A stretch of DNA of 64,000 nucleotides from Oscillospiraceae bacterium (GCA_015066005.1 SVPF01000007.1:1-64000), one strand, 5' to 3'; shown: positions 1 through 7,901, counted from the first letter of the stretch. The notes: generated from the letters alone by a model not told the origin. Program-made: numbers and translations.

Positions 1-315
1 TGGTTGGAAGTAGAAGTTAATAACGGCGGCTTGTGTCAGTTTTTTGTTAATTCGAGTCGTATGGTTGCACCATATATTAGCGAGTATATGAGCATTATTT
101 GTGCTAACGATCATAAGGAGCTTTTTGATAAATTTATTACGAATAATAATATAGATTTGTATAACCTTTCTTCTTTTGATATTGATGATGTTGATGAATA
201 TGAAAAGCAAACCGAAAGGTATCCATTCGATGATTATGATGAAGCTTTTTACGATATGGAATCATTAGAGGTTTATTTGAAAAGATTTGCAAGAGAACAT
301 TTAGAAGATTTTTAA
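1..315 (+). CDS. DMP19/DUF4375-like protein, 5' partial
   Basis: The reading frame is open from the first base of the window and ends at a TAA at 313, so this is the C-terminal part of a protein whose start lies upstream. The segment NGGLCQFFVNSS near its beginning resembles the conserved NGGFxQFFxNS signature of the DMP19/DUF4375 family, small cytoplasmic proteins of unknown function often found with toxin-immunity or accessory genes. The rest is acidic (many D and E) and helical. There is no membrane segment in the visible part. Family assignment rests on this one motif; the function is unknown. Confidence 0.6.
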   Translation, partial: WLEVEVNNGGLCQFFVNSSRMVAPYISEYMSIICANDHKELFDKFITNNNIDLYNLSSFDIDDVDEYEKQTERYPFDDYDEAFYDMESLEVYLKRFAREHLEDF

Positions 316-390
316 TTCTAAATAATTGAATTGTAATTGAACAGAAAACCAGGTTTTTTAACCAGTTCTTTTTCGGACACGAATGACATG

Positions 391-424
391 AAAAAACCTC
401 TTTACGAAAGTAAAGAGGTTTTTT
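391..424 (+). terminator. Rho-independent terminator
   Basis: Perfect hairpin: AAAAAACCTCTTTAC, loop GAAA, GTAAAGAGGTTTTTT. It ends the DUF4375-like gene. The 37 bases before it (351-387) recur almost unchanged before the next terminator at 1252-1286. Confidence 0.9.
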
Positions 425-598
425 CAATGATATCCGTTCCTTGTCGGAACGGGTGATATACCTTCGGTATGATATCCACCTGCGGTGGATGATATATGCT
501 TCGCATATGAAGGAACGGATATTATATCATATTTGCAACGCAAATATATCATACGGCGCAAGTCGTATATCATATCGCACAGCGATATATCATTTCAT
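425..598. repeat. Seven-hairpin array A
   Basis: Consecutive short hairpins separated by GATAT/ATATCAT spacers: CCGTTCC/GGAACGG, ATACC/GGTAT with a TTCG loop, ATCCACC/GGTGGAT, ATATGC/GCATAT, ATATTTGC/GCAAATAT, ATACG/CGTAT, ATATCGC/GCGATAT. ATATCCGTTCC near the start also pairs with GGAACGGATAT at about 512-522, so the first hairpins can be enclosed by an outer stem. Open frames across it are accidental. Confidence 0.8.
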
Positions 599-599
599 A

Positions 600-628
600 T
601 TGCCTCTTTGCCGCTTTTATGCTATACT
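600..628 (+). promoter_or_regulatory. Sigma-A promoter of the lipoprotein gene
   Basis: TTGCCT (600-605), 17-bp spacer ending in TATGC, TATACT (623-628). The predicted start falls inside the ribosome site AAGGCGGTG (629-637), so the leader would be only about 9 nt. Confidence 0.6.
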
Positions 629-643
629 AAAGGCGGTGATTAT

Positions 644-1201
644 ATGAAAAGATTATTGTTGCTATTAATTTATTTGATAGTTTTATTTTGCTTTTCTGGT
701 TGTGGTGCAAAAGAACAAATTAGTTATGATTTTGATACGTATTTGTCTTATAATACTTCATTCGAGAAGAATTATAAGCTTGTTATGCCGTCCAAGGACG
801 AATTGAATAACGCTACAGTGTTATATTATGTATATTATGACTCCGGCACTACCACGGTTCAACCTGATAGAATGATACAAATGACTGTTCAGTATTCGGA
901 AGATCAATTTGTAAATGAAAGACAAGAATTAGAGCAAATAACAACCGAATATAATTCATCATGTGAAATTGAAAATTTTTATTTTAACAGTACGTTATAT
1001 AAGGGCTTTAATTTCTATAATTATGACGCACGAGATGATGAGTTTGAAGACACATATAATGACGGATATTGTGCATTTGCTTATCATGTTTGTACAGATT
1101 CAAACACTATTTCATATATCGCCTTTGAGTCTGACGATCTTCAATATATGAATATGGAATCTGCGTTATCTCTATTTCCTGAGATTGAATCAAAGAATTA
1201 A
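644..1201 (+). CDS. Small secreted lipoprotein, unknown function
   Basis: A 185-residue protein that starts at the ATG preceded by AAGGCGGTG; the longer open frame upstream runs through the hairpin array and is not credible. Residues 1-22 form a lipoprotein signal ending in FSGC, so Cys at about 22 would be lipidated and the protein would sit on the outer face of the membrane. The mature part is rich in Tyr, Asp and Glu, and I recognise no domain or catalytic motif. It is a single gene with its own promoter and a terminator at 1288-1320. Lipoprotein nature is clear; function is not. Confidence 0.75.
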   Translation: MKRLLLLLIYLIVLFCFSGCGAKEQISYDFDTYLSYNTSFEKNYKLVMPSKDELNNATVLYYVYYDSGTTTVQPDRMIQMTVQYSEDQFVNERQELEQITTEYNSSCEIENFYFNSTLYKGFNFYNYDARDDEFEDTYNDGYCAFAYHVCTDSNTISYIAFESDDLQYMNMESALSLFPEIESKN

Positions 1202-1287
1202 ATGGATTATGTGAATAATAAAGAGAACAATTAAATTATTTAAAGAAAATCAGGTTTTTGTTCAGTTCTTTTTCGAACACGAATGAC

Positions 1288-1320
1288 AAAAATCCCGAAT
1301 GTGTAAGCGTTCGGGATTTT
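1288..1320 (+). terminator. Rho-independent terminator
   Basis: Hairpin AAAATCCCGAA / TTCGGGATTTT with T-run, ending the lipoprotein gene. A second fragment of the same arm (TTCGGGATTTTT) recurs at about 1363-1374. Confidence 0.85.
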
Positions 1321-1325
1321 ACTTT

Positions 1326-1405
1326 TTCACTATTCACTATTCACTTTTCACTAAAATTTTGCATTCGGGATTTTTGGAAGGTAAGAGGTAATAGTGAATA
1401 GTGAA
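1326..1405. repeat. Inverted repeat of TTCACTATTCACTATT
   Basis: TTCACTATTCACTATT (1326-1341) pairs perfectly, over 16 bp, with AATAGTGAATAGTGAA (1390-1405) across a 48-base loop. The same GTGAATAGTGAAGAG motif is a module inside the repeat elements at 16.3, 18.6, 28.0 and 38.1 kb. Confidence 0.8.
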
Positions 1406-1411
1406 GAGGTA

Positions 1412-1440
1412 TTGCGGATACACCACTTTTATGCTATAAT
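1412..1440 (+). promoter_or_regulatory. Sigma-A promoter, extended -10
   Basis: TTGCGG, 17-bp spacer, TATAAT, preceded by TTTTATGC (extended -10 TG). It lies 22 bases before the start of the membrane-protein gene. Confidence 0.7.
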
Positions 1441-1462
1441 GCACCCAAGGCGGTGACGATAA

Positions 1463-1849
1463 ATGAGAAAGATACTTGATAAAATGTTTGGAAACACGAA
1501 ACTGGCTATTCTGATACCTACACTTGTTTCAGCAATTTTATATTTGTTGTTTATAATGTTTGGTGTGGCAGAAGACAAAATGGAAATCATAATTACTACA
1601 CCGATAGCTGCTGTCTTTTGGTTTTTGGGTTCATTTCTTGTTTTTTATGTTCAAGTAAAGAATCGTTACTGTCGCGAAGGATTTTTGAATTTTTTTGAAT
1701 TTTCAGCTACGTTATTCTTTGGGATTTATTCAATTATCGATGCAATATCCGTTGTGATAAGCGGATTTCAAAGCTTTACTCCGACAACAGTTGCCGGTTT
1801 GCTTACATATGCATCTATAGCTTGGGCACATAGTAAAAGAACGAAATAA
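1463..1849 (+). CDS. Small integral membrane protein, unknown
   Basis: A 128-residue protein with start ATG after AAGGCGGTG. Four hydrophobic stretches (about residues 13-33, 44-64, 77-97 and 103-120) suggest a four-pass membrane protein, with charged loops and a Lys/Arg-rich C-terminus (HSKRTK) on the cytoplasmic side. No motif identifies a family. The next gene, also a membrane protein, follows after 44 bases without an obvious terminator, so the two may be co-transcribed from the promoter at 1412. Confidence 0.7.
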   Translation: MRKILDKMFGNTKLAILIPTLVSAILYLLFIMFGVAEDKMEIIITTPIAAVFWFLGSFLVFYVQVKNRYCREGFLNFFEFSATLFFGIYSIIDAISVVISGFQSFTPTTVAGLLTYASIAWAHSKRTK

Positions 1850-1893
1850 ATTAAGAAAATTGAGTTTTATTATTACAAAAGTGCGGTGAGGAT

Positions 1894-2967
1894 ATGACCA
1901 AGTTAAGATATAACAGGGCTTTTAAGCAGGGGATAGGTGCGTTATTGTTTTGCCTTTTTCTTTTTGGAGGTCTTGCGGCCTATGCTACTGTTGCTAAAAT
2001 TCAATATAATAATTTAGTGGTAAATATGGAAACGGTAGAAGCCACTATAGTGGATATCAGTATTGACCATCACCGTCGTGGACCTGACGAGCAGGAAATT
2101 GACGTTACTTACGAGGTTGATGGTGTGGTTTATAGCCGTGAGCTTGCAACTGATACGACAGTATCCTTCGCACCGGGCATAGCTGCTAATTATTCAATCG
2201 GAGATAAGCTTCAAATATTTTACAACCCGCAAAACCCCGAAATAATTGCGGCGCCACGTTCGGTTAGCGTGGGAAACGTCTTTTTTTGGATAGGTTTTAT
2301 ACTGTTTTTGGCTGCGACGGCCAGTTTAATACACATGTTGAAAAGCAGGCGAAAATTTTTGGTCACACAGGAAGAATATGAAAAAGAAAAGCGTGACGCA
2401 AAAAACGCCGAGCTTTTAGAAAAAAGCGGCGAAAAAATTCGTTGGCAGTATTTTAATACATATATCTATGGAATGCTTTCGTTTATACCCGCTATTATTA
2501 CGATGATTATAACCTTAGAAATCAGAGTGGGCAATCTTGATATTTGGCAGATTATTTTAGAAATGTTGGAAGCAACACCTGTTATGGTGGCAATGTACGG
2601 TATTTTTATCGGTCCATTTGTGGTATTATCAATTTTCAACCGCTTTTGTTTTGGAAAAGTGGTGGGCGTGGTGAATGAATCTACACTTTTTCTTAAAAAC
2701 CGCGAAATACCCTTAAACAGCATCAAAGAAATTATTTATCACCCTGAAATTTCGTCCAAAAGCGACCCCGGTTACACGCATGCCGTTATTGTTGTGCAAG
2801 CTAAAAATAAAACCGAAAAAATTAATGCAGTTCATTTCCCAATATATGGGTTAAGAATAATCAAAAAATATAATGCAAATATAAAGCTTAGATTTAGTAA
2901 AACCATTTGGTTTTTCGTACTTTTTCCAACCGTAGCTTCTATTGTTTTGGGCTTGCTGTTGGGGTAA
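1894..2967 (+). CDS. DUF3592-domain membrane protein
   Basis: A 357-residue membrane protein. Residues 16-35 are a first membrane helix. Residues of about 45-120 form an extracytoplasmic beta domain with the DUF3592 pattern: a VEATIVDI strand, then a strand ending YEVDGVVYS, then IGDKLQIFYNPQNPEII. A second helix follows near 130-150, a charged coiled stretch (EEYEKEKRDAKNAELLEK), two more helices (about 190-255), a soluble beta segment and a C-terminal helix. The family has no firm function; many members are small envelope proteins. The start ATG lies after GCGGTGAGGAT. It is followed 20 bases later by the transglutaminase lipoprotein, probably in one transcript. Confidence 0.75.
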   Translation: MTKLRYNRAFKQGIGALLFCLFLFGGLAAYATVAKIQYNNLVVNMETVEATIVDISIDHHRRGPDEQEIDVTYEVDGVVYSRELATDTTVSFAPGIAANYSIGDKLQIFYNPQNPEIIAAPRSVSVGNVFFWIGFILFLAATASLIHMLKSRRKFLVTQEEYEKEKRDAKNAELLEKSGEKIRWQYFNTYIYGMLSFIPAIITMIITLEIRVGNLDIWQIILEMLEATPVMVAMYGIFIGPFVVLSIFNRFCFGKVVGVVNESTLFLKNREIPLNSIKEIIYHPEISSKSDPGYTHAVIVVQAKNKTEKINAVHFPIYGLRIIKKYNANIKLRFSKTIWFFVLFPTVASIVLGLLLG

Positions 2968-2987
2968 TACATACTTGAGGTGATAGT

Positions 2988-4013
2988 ATGAAAAAATTTT
3001 TATGCATATTAATGATAATGATTTTATCTGCAAGCGTTTTTGCTTGTAGGCAAGAAGAAAAAAACAATAATTCAAATTTAGATGACAAAACCCAAACAGA
3101 TTCAAGTATTACAAGTGGTTTTGATGAAACGAATTCGTATGATGAGCCGGAAGACACTTATAACGAGGAAGAAAAAGATTACACAGCAGGTTCTACACCA
3201 AGTCTTACAAAGCTTCCAAAAATTACACATTATACCGACCGACTTGACAATTCATTAAAAGGTAAACGTTCTTTATTGAATAGTACCGAAAAGGAATTAT
3301 ATGATAAATTTTTGCCTTACGTTTTGTCGTATACACCGTTTACGATTGATTACAGGGAGATGAAAAATTATAATATGGAAACCCTGTCAAAAGCCATAAG
3401 AGCAATTTGTTGGGATTATCCCGAGACATGGTTGTATTTCACGAGCGGTTCGAATTATGGTACTATTATAGTAGACGGCGAAAGACATAGTGGATATATT
3501 TCATATGGTTCTCATTATTTCTATCGAAAGTGGAGCGATGAGGGCATAACAAATTTTAGTAAGGAAAAAATCGACGCTTATATTACACGCATAGATGATG
3601 CTTGTAATTCAATTTTGTCGCCAATGCCAAATAATCTTACAGTAAAAGATAAATATATTTGGATTGCAAACCGTTTGTGTGAAATAACAGAGTATGATGA
3701 TAGCGGTAATGATGATTATATCTACGCTGACGGACCTCTACTTTACGGAAAAGGAATTTGTCAGTCCTATTCATTTGCGTATCAATGGCTTTGTCAAAAA
3801 GCGGGTCTTTGGTGTATTCCTTGTGATGGTTGGGCAGCTGACGAAGGGCATTGCTGGAATGTTGTCAAGCTACAGGACGGAAAAACTTATTATATGGACA
3901 TAACCTGGGCTGACGGTGCAAAAAATCCTAACGACCAGTATTTTATGACATATTCTGAACTTGTTGCGTCATCACGTGTCCCTGATGAAGGAGAATGGAT
4001 CGCAGACGGTTGA
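2988..4013 (+). CDS. Transglutaminase-like lipoprotein
   Basis: A 341-residue secreted protein. The N-terminus is a lipoprotein signal with Cys20 in the lipobox region (SVFAC), followed by an acidic linker to about residue 75. The C-terminal part carries the papain-like transglutaminase core: Cys258 in GKGICQSY, His288 in DEGHCWN and Asp304 in YYMDITWAD, the Cys-His-Asp triad in canonical spacing. Such domains act as peptidases or amidases on the cell surface and are common in Clostridia; actual cross-linking is rare. The substrate is unknown. It follows the DUF3592 protein closely. Start ATG after GAGGTGATAGT. The triad is intact, so it is probably active. Confidence 0.88.
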   Translation: MKKFLCILMIMILSASVFACRQEEKNNNSNLDDKTQTDSSITSGFDETNSYDEPEDTYNEEEKDYTAGSTPSLTKLPKITHYTDRLDNSLKGKRSLLNSTEKELYDKFLPYVLSYTPFTIDYREMKNYNMETLSKAIRAICWDYPETWLYFTSGSNYGTIIVDGERHSGYISYGSHYFYRKWSDEGITNFSKEKIDAYITRIDDACNSILSPMPNNLTVKDKYIWIANRLCEITEYDDSGNDDYIYADGPLLYGKGICQSYSFAYQWLCQKAGLWCIPCDGWAADEGHCWNVVKLQDGKTYYMDITWADGAKNPNDQYFMTYSELVASSRVPDEGEWIADG

Positions 4014-4034
4014 TAATTCACGGCTTTTTGTTTT

Positions 4035-4048
4035 AAATTATAGTTTAT
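4035..4048. repeat. Solo terminus of the T1/T2 repeat family
   Basis: AAATTATAGTTTAT matches the reverse complement of the T2 end (ATAAACTATAATTT) found on eight larger elements here. No partner end lies nearby, so this could be a remnant or a chance AT-rich match. Confidence 0.4.
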
Positions 4049-4103
4049 AAAAAACAAAATAATTTCCCCTTTTCTGCCAACAATATTTTCAGGAGGGAAA
4101 ATT

Positions 4104-4538
4104 ATGATAGAACAAGATACAATAAAGCTGCTTCGCGAATGTGATGCAGGTATAAAAATGGGTGTAGCGGCTATTGATGAGGTTTTAGACTACGTTAAAG
4201 CTGAAGAATTGAAAAAAATTCTTATTGAAAGCAAGGACGAGCACGACAGAATCGATGCAAGGCTTCAAAAGCTTTTGGAAAAATATAAGGATGATGGCAA
4301 GGACCCTAATCCTATCGCTAAGGGTATGAGCTGGATGAAAACCAATATGAAGCTTGTTATGAATGAATCGGACGGAACAATTGCCGATCTTATAACCGAC
4401 GGGTGTAATATGGGTGTTAAGTCGCTTAGTAAGTACCTTAACGAGTATGCCGCAGCGGATGAGGAATCAAAGGATATTTGCAAAAAGCTTATTAAGCTTG
4501 AGGAAAAGCTTTCGGTACAGATGAGGGATTATTTGTAA
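4104..4538 (+). CDS. Ferritin-like/DUF2383-type helical protein
   Basis: A 144-residue, all-helical, charged protein without signal or membrane segment, starting at an ATG after AGGAGGG. Its start (IEQDTIKLLRECDAGIKMGVAAIDEVLDYV) and four amphipathic helices resemble four-helix-bundle DUF2383/ferritin-like proteins of Clostridia. Possible metal ligands such as EHDR (about residues 47-50) are present, but a full di-iron set is not obvious. It is a single gene. The stop codon TAA (4536-4538) overlaps the first bases of repeat element A, so the element borders or supplies the end of the gene. Function unknown. Confidence 0.65.
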   Translation: MIEQDTIKLLRECDAGIKMGVAAIDEVLDYVKAEELKKILIESKDEHDRIDARLQKLLEKYKDDGKDPNPIAKGMSWMKTNMKLVMNESDGTIADLITDGCNMGVKSLSKYLNEYAAADEESKDICKKLIKLEEKLSVQMRDYL

Positions 4539-4714
4539 ATTATAGTTTGTCGGGATAATGAAGCACAAACCAAAGCCTTCCCCAGTAGGGGAAGGTGGCA
4601 GGCGAAGCCTGACGGATGAGGTGTAAAAAACAGTTTGTACTTACAAAGCTCCTCATCCACCGCTAAAGCGGTCCCCCTTCTCCCGCAGGAGAAGGCATAG
4701 ATAAACCCCAATTT
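4537..4714. repeat. T1/T2 element A, four-hairpin module M1
   Basis: Bounded by AAATTATAGTTTGTCGG (left) and GATAAACCCCAATTT (right). Inside are CCTTCCCC/GGGGAAGG, a GGCAGGCGAAGCCTG hairpin, GGATGAGG pairing with CCTCATCC across a 30-base centre, CCGC/GCGG and CCTTCTCC/GGAGAAGG. It is nearly the exact reverse complement of element G (35701-35880). Confidence 0.85.
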
Positions 4715-4741
4715 ATAAAAAATAAGCCGTGGTGTCACGGC

Positions 4742-4948
4742 TTATTTTTGTATATTAGGGTTATCGGTTCTTTCAAGCAAATAATCAACCGAAATGTTAA
4801 AATAATCGGCAATTTTTATAAGCTCGTTAATGCCGGGCTCACGTTCGCCTGTTTCATAACGGCTTATGGTGTTTTGGTTGGTGTTTAAATCAAGCGCAAG
4901 CTTTAATTGTGAAATGCCCTTTGTTTTTCGGATTTCTTTTAATCTCAC
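4742..4948 (-). CDS. XRE-family transcriptional repressor
   Basis: A 68-residue protein consisting almost only of a helix-turn-helix of the Cro/C1 type: ISQLKLALDLNTNQNTISRYETGEREPG, followed by the usual ADYFNISVDYLLERTDN tail. The GTG at 4948, eight bases after AGAGGTGA, is the best start; the longer frame upstream has no ribosome site and crosses the operators. The small size and the two palindromes immediately upstream suggest a self-regulating repressor, possibly also controlling the divergent membrane-protein gene at 5105. No toxin or phage genes lie beside it. Confidence 0.85.
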   Translation of the reverse strand: MRLKEIRKTKGISQLKLALDLNTNQNTISRYETGEREPGINELIKIADYFNISVDYLLERTDNPNIQK

Positions 4949-4969
4949 AAAATCACCTCTTGATTTTAT

Positions 4970-5010
4970 TATCCCATATTGGTATAATATAAATATCCCA
5001 ATTTGGTATA
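4970..5010. promoter_or_regulatory. Two 17-bp operator palindromes
   Basis: TATCCCATATTGGTATA (4970-4986) and TATCCCAATTTGGTATA (4994-5010) are near-palindromes with centres 24 bp apart, between the divergent XRE and membrane-protein genes. The arrangement fits cooperative binding of the XRE dimer. Confidence 0.7.
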
Positions 5011-5040
5011 TTGATAAGTGACGATGTGCTGAAAGAAGGA

Positions 5041-5069
5041 TTGTAATATTAAGCATATAATGCTATAAT
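5041..5069 (+). promoter_or_regulatory. Sigma-A promoter, extended -10
   Basis: TTGTAA, 17-bp spacer ending in TGC, TATAAT (5064-5069), 31 bp downstream of the second operator. It serves the gene at 5105. Confidence 0.7.
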
Positions 5070-5104
5070 TTAAAAAGCGATTAAAAATAAAGGAGAAATT
5101 AAAA

Positions 5105-5686
5105 ATGGGCTTTTTTGACAACAAAAATAAAGTGGTACCAACCGAATCGCAAAGCAGTGTATTGCAAAATCAGTTCGCAAGCGCAAGGCATAACCTTTTG
5201 TTAGTGGTTGGCTTTACCGTAATAAACATAATTTTACTTGTAACCAACAGCAATACATATTTTTTGTTTTCGGCTTTCATCCCTTACTTTTTGGGTGATA
5301 TGGGTATGTACTTATGCGGTAAATACCCTGCGGAATATTATGGAGAGGATATGGCAAGCTCCAACTTTTTAGGAAACGGAATTTTTGCAATATTTATAGG
5401 CGTTGCGGTAGCGGTAATCGCGCTATACTTACTGTGTTGGGTGCTTTCAAAAAAGCAAAAGGTTGGTTTTATAATTGCCGCACTTGTACTGTTTTTTATT
5501 GATACCCTTGCGCTTTTCTTTATTGGCGGAATTTCGGTTGATTTAATTATGGATTACATTTTTCACATTTGGGTAATTGTAATACTTTTCAGAGGTGTTT
5601 TTGCATACTATAAGCTGCAAAAGCTTCCTTCTGAAGAGACCGCAGTTGAGGATATAACCGAAGAAGCTGTTGGTGAAAATATTTAA
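5105..5686 (+). CDS. Multi-pass membrane protein, unknown
   Basis: A 193-residue protein with start ATG after AAAGGAGAAA. A short polar N-terminus is followed by about five hydrophobic segments (near residues 29-47, 50-66, 84-110, 118-138 and 142-163) and an acidic tail (EETAVEDITEEAVGENI). I recognise no family. It is divergent from the XRE repressor and shares its operator region, so it may be a target of that repressor. A terminator follows at 5696. Confidence 0.7.
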   Translation: MGFFDNKNKVVPTESQSSVLQNQFASARHNLLLVVGFTVINIILLVTNSNTYFLFSAFIPYFLGDMGMYLCGKYPAEYYGEDMASSNFLGNGIFAIFIGVAVAVIALYLLCWVLSKKQKVGFIIAALVLFFIDTLALFFIGGISVDLIMDYIFHIWVIVILFRGVFAYYKLQKLPSEETAVEDITEEAVGENI

Positions 5687-5695
5687 ACTAAGTTT

Positions 5696-5729
5696 AACAG
5701 GGCTATTCGCTTTGAATGGCTCTGTTTTT
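5696..5729 (+). terminator. Rho-independent terminator
   Basis: AACAGGGCTATTC / GAATGGCTCTGTT stem (one G-T mismatch region) followed by TTTTTT. Confidence 0.8.
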
Positions 5730-5744
5730 TAATATTACAACCTA

Positions 5745-5773
5745 TTGTGCGGCTTTTAAATATATGCTATAAT
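5745..5773 (+). promoter_or_regulatory. Sigma-A promoter of the acyltransferase operon
   Basis: TTGTGC, 17-bp spacer ending TATGC, TATAAT. The roughly 90-nt leader contains AAATGC (5807-5812) that can pair with GCATTT (5835-5840) before a T-run, a weak attenuator candidate. Confidence 0.65.
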
Positions 5774-5872
5774 AATTTAAAATGGTAATTTTATAAAAAT
5801 TTACGGAAATGCGGGTCCCGGCGCTGTGGCAGTTGCATTTTTTAAAAAATAGCTTTAAGTGAGGAATTATAA

Positions 5873-7168
5873 ATGTCCGAAAAAAGAAGGACGCTTCGTT
5901 GGATAAGGCTTGATAATGCCGCAAAAATTTACCCTGCGGCAAGGCGCCGTAACTGGAGCAATGTTTTTCGCCAGTCGGTTACCTTGTACGAAGAGGTAGA
6001 TGTTGAGGTTTTAAAATCGGCCTTGGAAATAACAGTTAAGCGTTTTCCGTCAATTGCGGCACGGCTTCGCAAGGGCGTGTTTTGGTATTATCTTCAGCAG
6101 GTGGAAAAGGCGCCTGAAATTAAAAATGAATACAGTTTTCCCCTTAGCTTTATGAGTGGGGAGGAAATGCGCCAATGTGCCTTTCGCGTAATTGTTTACC
6201 ACGAAAGAATTGCGGTGGAATTTTTTCATTCCTTAACCGACGGTAACGGTGCTTTGGTTTTTCTTAAAACCCTCACTGCCGAATATTTAGAGCAAAAATA
6301 CGGTATAAGCGTTCCTTCGGAATATGGCGTTTTGGACAGAAAACAAAAGCCACAGCCCGATGAGCTTGAGGACTGCTTCCCCAAAAACAAGGGGGCTGTG
6401 CCCACAAGCCGAAGGGATACTGATGCCTGGCGACTTAGCGGTGAAGTGCAAACCGACGGCTTTTTAAATTTAACCTGTTTTCAAATTCCTGTTAAGGCCG
6501 CGCTTGAGCTCGCACACAAATATAACTGCACCCTGACCATATTTTTAAGTGCGGTTATGATGCAGGCATTACTTAATTTGCAAAACGAAAAAAATCCTAA
6601 CATTAAAAGGCAAAAGCGAATAAAGCTTTTAATTCCCGTCAATTTAAGAACACTTTTTCCAAGCAACACGCTTAGAAATTTTGCAATGTACACCGTGCCC
6701 GAAATTGACCCGCGGTTAGGGGAATATACCTTTGAAGAAATTTGTAAGGTTGTTTATCACAAAATGGGTAGCGAAATTACCCAAAAGCATATGAGCAGTG
6801 TTATTGCCACCAATGTTAACGATGAGGAAAATCCGCTTGTAAGGGTAATTCCGCTTCCAATTAAAAATATGGTTATGAAGGCTGTTTTTAACAGTGTTGG
6901 GGAAAGAAAATCCTGCCTTACCCTTTCAAATTTGGGTCAGGTAAAGCTGCCCGAGGTTATGCACCAATATATAAAACGAATGGATTTTATTCTTGGTGTG
7001 CAGGCGGCAGCGCCCTATAACTGCGGTATGTTGTCTTATAAGGATACGGTCTACATCAATTTTATAAGAAATATTTGCGAGCCCGAGCTTGAGCGCCATT
7101 TCTTTAAGGTTTTAAGGGAAATGGGGCTGGAAGTAACGGTTGAAAGTAATAAAAGGTGGGAGGTATAG
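5873..7168 (+). CDS. Condensation-like acyltransferase (alcohol acetyltransferase type)
   Basis: A 431-residue cytoplasmic protein of the CoA-dependent acyltransferase superfamily, which includes alcohol acetyltransferases and NRPS condensation domains. The catalytic HxxxDG motif is present as HSLTDG (His119, Asp123). A later segment, INFIRNICEPELERHFF, is where the second conserved motif of the family lies. It probably transfers an acyl group from a CoA or carrier thioester to an alcohol or amine; the substrate is unknown. Start ATG after AGTGAGGAA. The DUF6320 membrane protein follows after 3 bases, and this pairing recurs in Clostridia, so they probably act together. Confidence 0.75.
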   Translation: MSEKRRTLRWIRLDNAAKIYPAARRRNWSNVFRQSVTLYEEVDVEVLKSALEITVKRFPSIAARLRKGVFWYYLQQVEKAPEIKNEYSFPLSFMSGEEMRQCAFRVIVYHERIAVEFFHSLTDGNGALVFLKTLTAEYLEQKYGISVPSEYGVLDRKQKPQPDELEDCFPKNKGAVPTSRRDTDAWRLSGEVQTDGFLNLTCFQIPVKAALELAHKYNCTLTIFLSAVMMQALLNLQNEKNPNIKRQKRIKLLIPVNLRTLFPSNTLRNFAMYTVPEIDPRLGEYTFEEICKVVYHKMGSEITQKHMSSVIATNVNDEENPLVRVIPLPIKNMVMKAVFNSVGERKSCLTLSNLGQVKLPEVMHQYIKRMDFILGVQAAAPYNCGMLSYKDTVYINFIRNICEPELERHFFKVLREMGLEVTVESNKRWEV

Positions 7169-7171
7169 TAA

Positions 7172-7864
7172 ATGTATTGTATTAAATGCGGCGTAAAGCT
7201 TGCCGATACCGAGAAAAAATGTCCTCTTTGTAATACGGTTGTATATCATCCCGAAATATCACAGCCCGAGGTACGCCCCTTGTATCCGCAAAACAAATTT
7301 CCAAAAATTAAACCAAAATCAAAGGTGTTTAACGGCGCAATTATAATTTTGTTTTTAATTCCAATGCTGGTAAGTCTGATATCCGACTGGCAAAACGACA
7401 AAACACTTAATTGGTTTGGCTTTGTTGCGGGCGGTTTGGTTTTAGGTTATTTAGTTTTTGGGCTTCCAAATTGGTTTCATAAGCCCAACCCCGTAATTTT
7501 TGTGCCCTGCAGCTTTGCGGCGCTTATAGTTTATTTGCTTTATATAAATTTAGTAACAAACGGCGACTGGTTTTTAAGCTTTGCTTTTCCGGTAGCGGGC
7601 GCGCTTGGGCTAATAGTTACTGCGGCGGTTACACTGCTTTATTATCTTAAAAAGGGTCGGCTATATATTTTGGGCGGAACGCTTATTGCGGTTGGCGGCT
7701 TTATTTTACTTGTTGAATTTTTGCTTAATATTACCTTTAAAATAGCCTTTATCGGCTGGTCGATATATCCGCTTATTGTTTTTGCGTTGCTTGGCGGTTT
7801 GTTAATTTATTTGGCAATTAATACCACCGCCCGCGAAATTATGGAACGCAAGCTGTTTTTCTGA
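7172..7864 (+). CDS. DUF6320 zinc-ribbon membrane protein
   Basis: A 230-residue protein that begins with a rubredoxin-like zinc ribbon, CIKCGVKLADTEKKCPLC (Cys3, Cys6, Cys17, Cys20), followed by a short proline-rich linker and about six hydrophobic helices from residue 50 to the end. This matches DUF6320 proteins, which in Clostridia are nearly always encoded next to an alcohol-acetyltransferase-like protein, as here. The ribbon is cytoplasmic and may recruit the acyltransferase to the membrane (inference). Start ATG 3 bases after the acyltransferase stop, with AGGTGGGAGG as ribosome site inside that gene. Confidence 0.75.
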   Translation: MYCIKCGVKLADTEKKCPLCNTVVYHPEISQPEVRPLYPQNKFPKIKPKSKVFNGAIIILFLIPMLVSLISDWQNDKTLNWFGFVAGGLVLGYLVFGLPNWFHKPNPVIFVPCSFAALIVYLLYINLVTNGDWFLSFAFPVAGALGLIVTAAVTLLYYLKKGRLYILGGTLIAVGGFILLVEFLLNITFKIAFIGWSIYPLIVFALLGGLLIYLAINTTAREIMERKLFF

Positions 7865-7868
7865 AATT

Positions 7869-7898
7869 TAAAAGCGAGCAGTTTTACTGCTCGCTTTA
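7869..7898. terminator. Bidirectional terminator
   Basis: AAAGCGAGCAGT / ACTGCTCGCTTT between convergent genes, with A-run on the left and T-rich right side. Confidence 0.85.
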
Positions 7899-7901
7899 GT
7901 T

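Noticed and set aside
425..598. CRISPR array
   Set aside because: The units differ in sequence and are perfect hairpins without uniform repeats and spacers; no cas genes are near.
441..647. Open reading frame across hairpin array A
   Set aside because: It is made of repeat hairpins and has no ribosome site; the real gene starts at 644.
5807..5840. Riboswitch or attenuator before the acyltransferase
   Set aside because: Only a 6-bp stem pairs before the T-run, and no known aptamer core is recognised.
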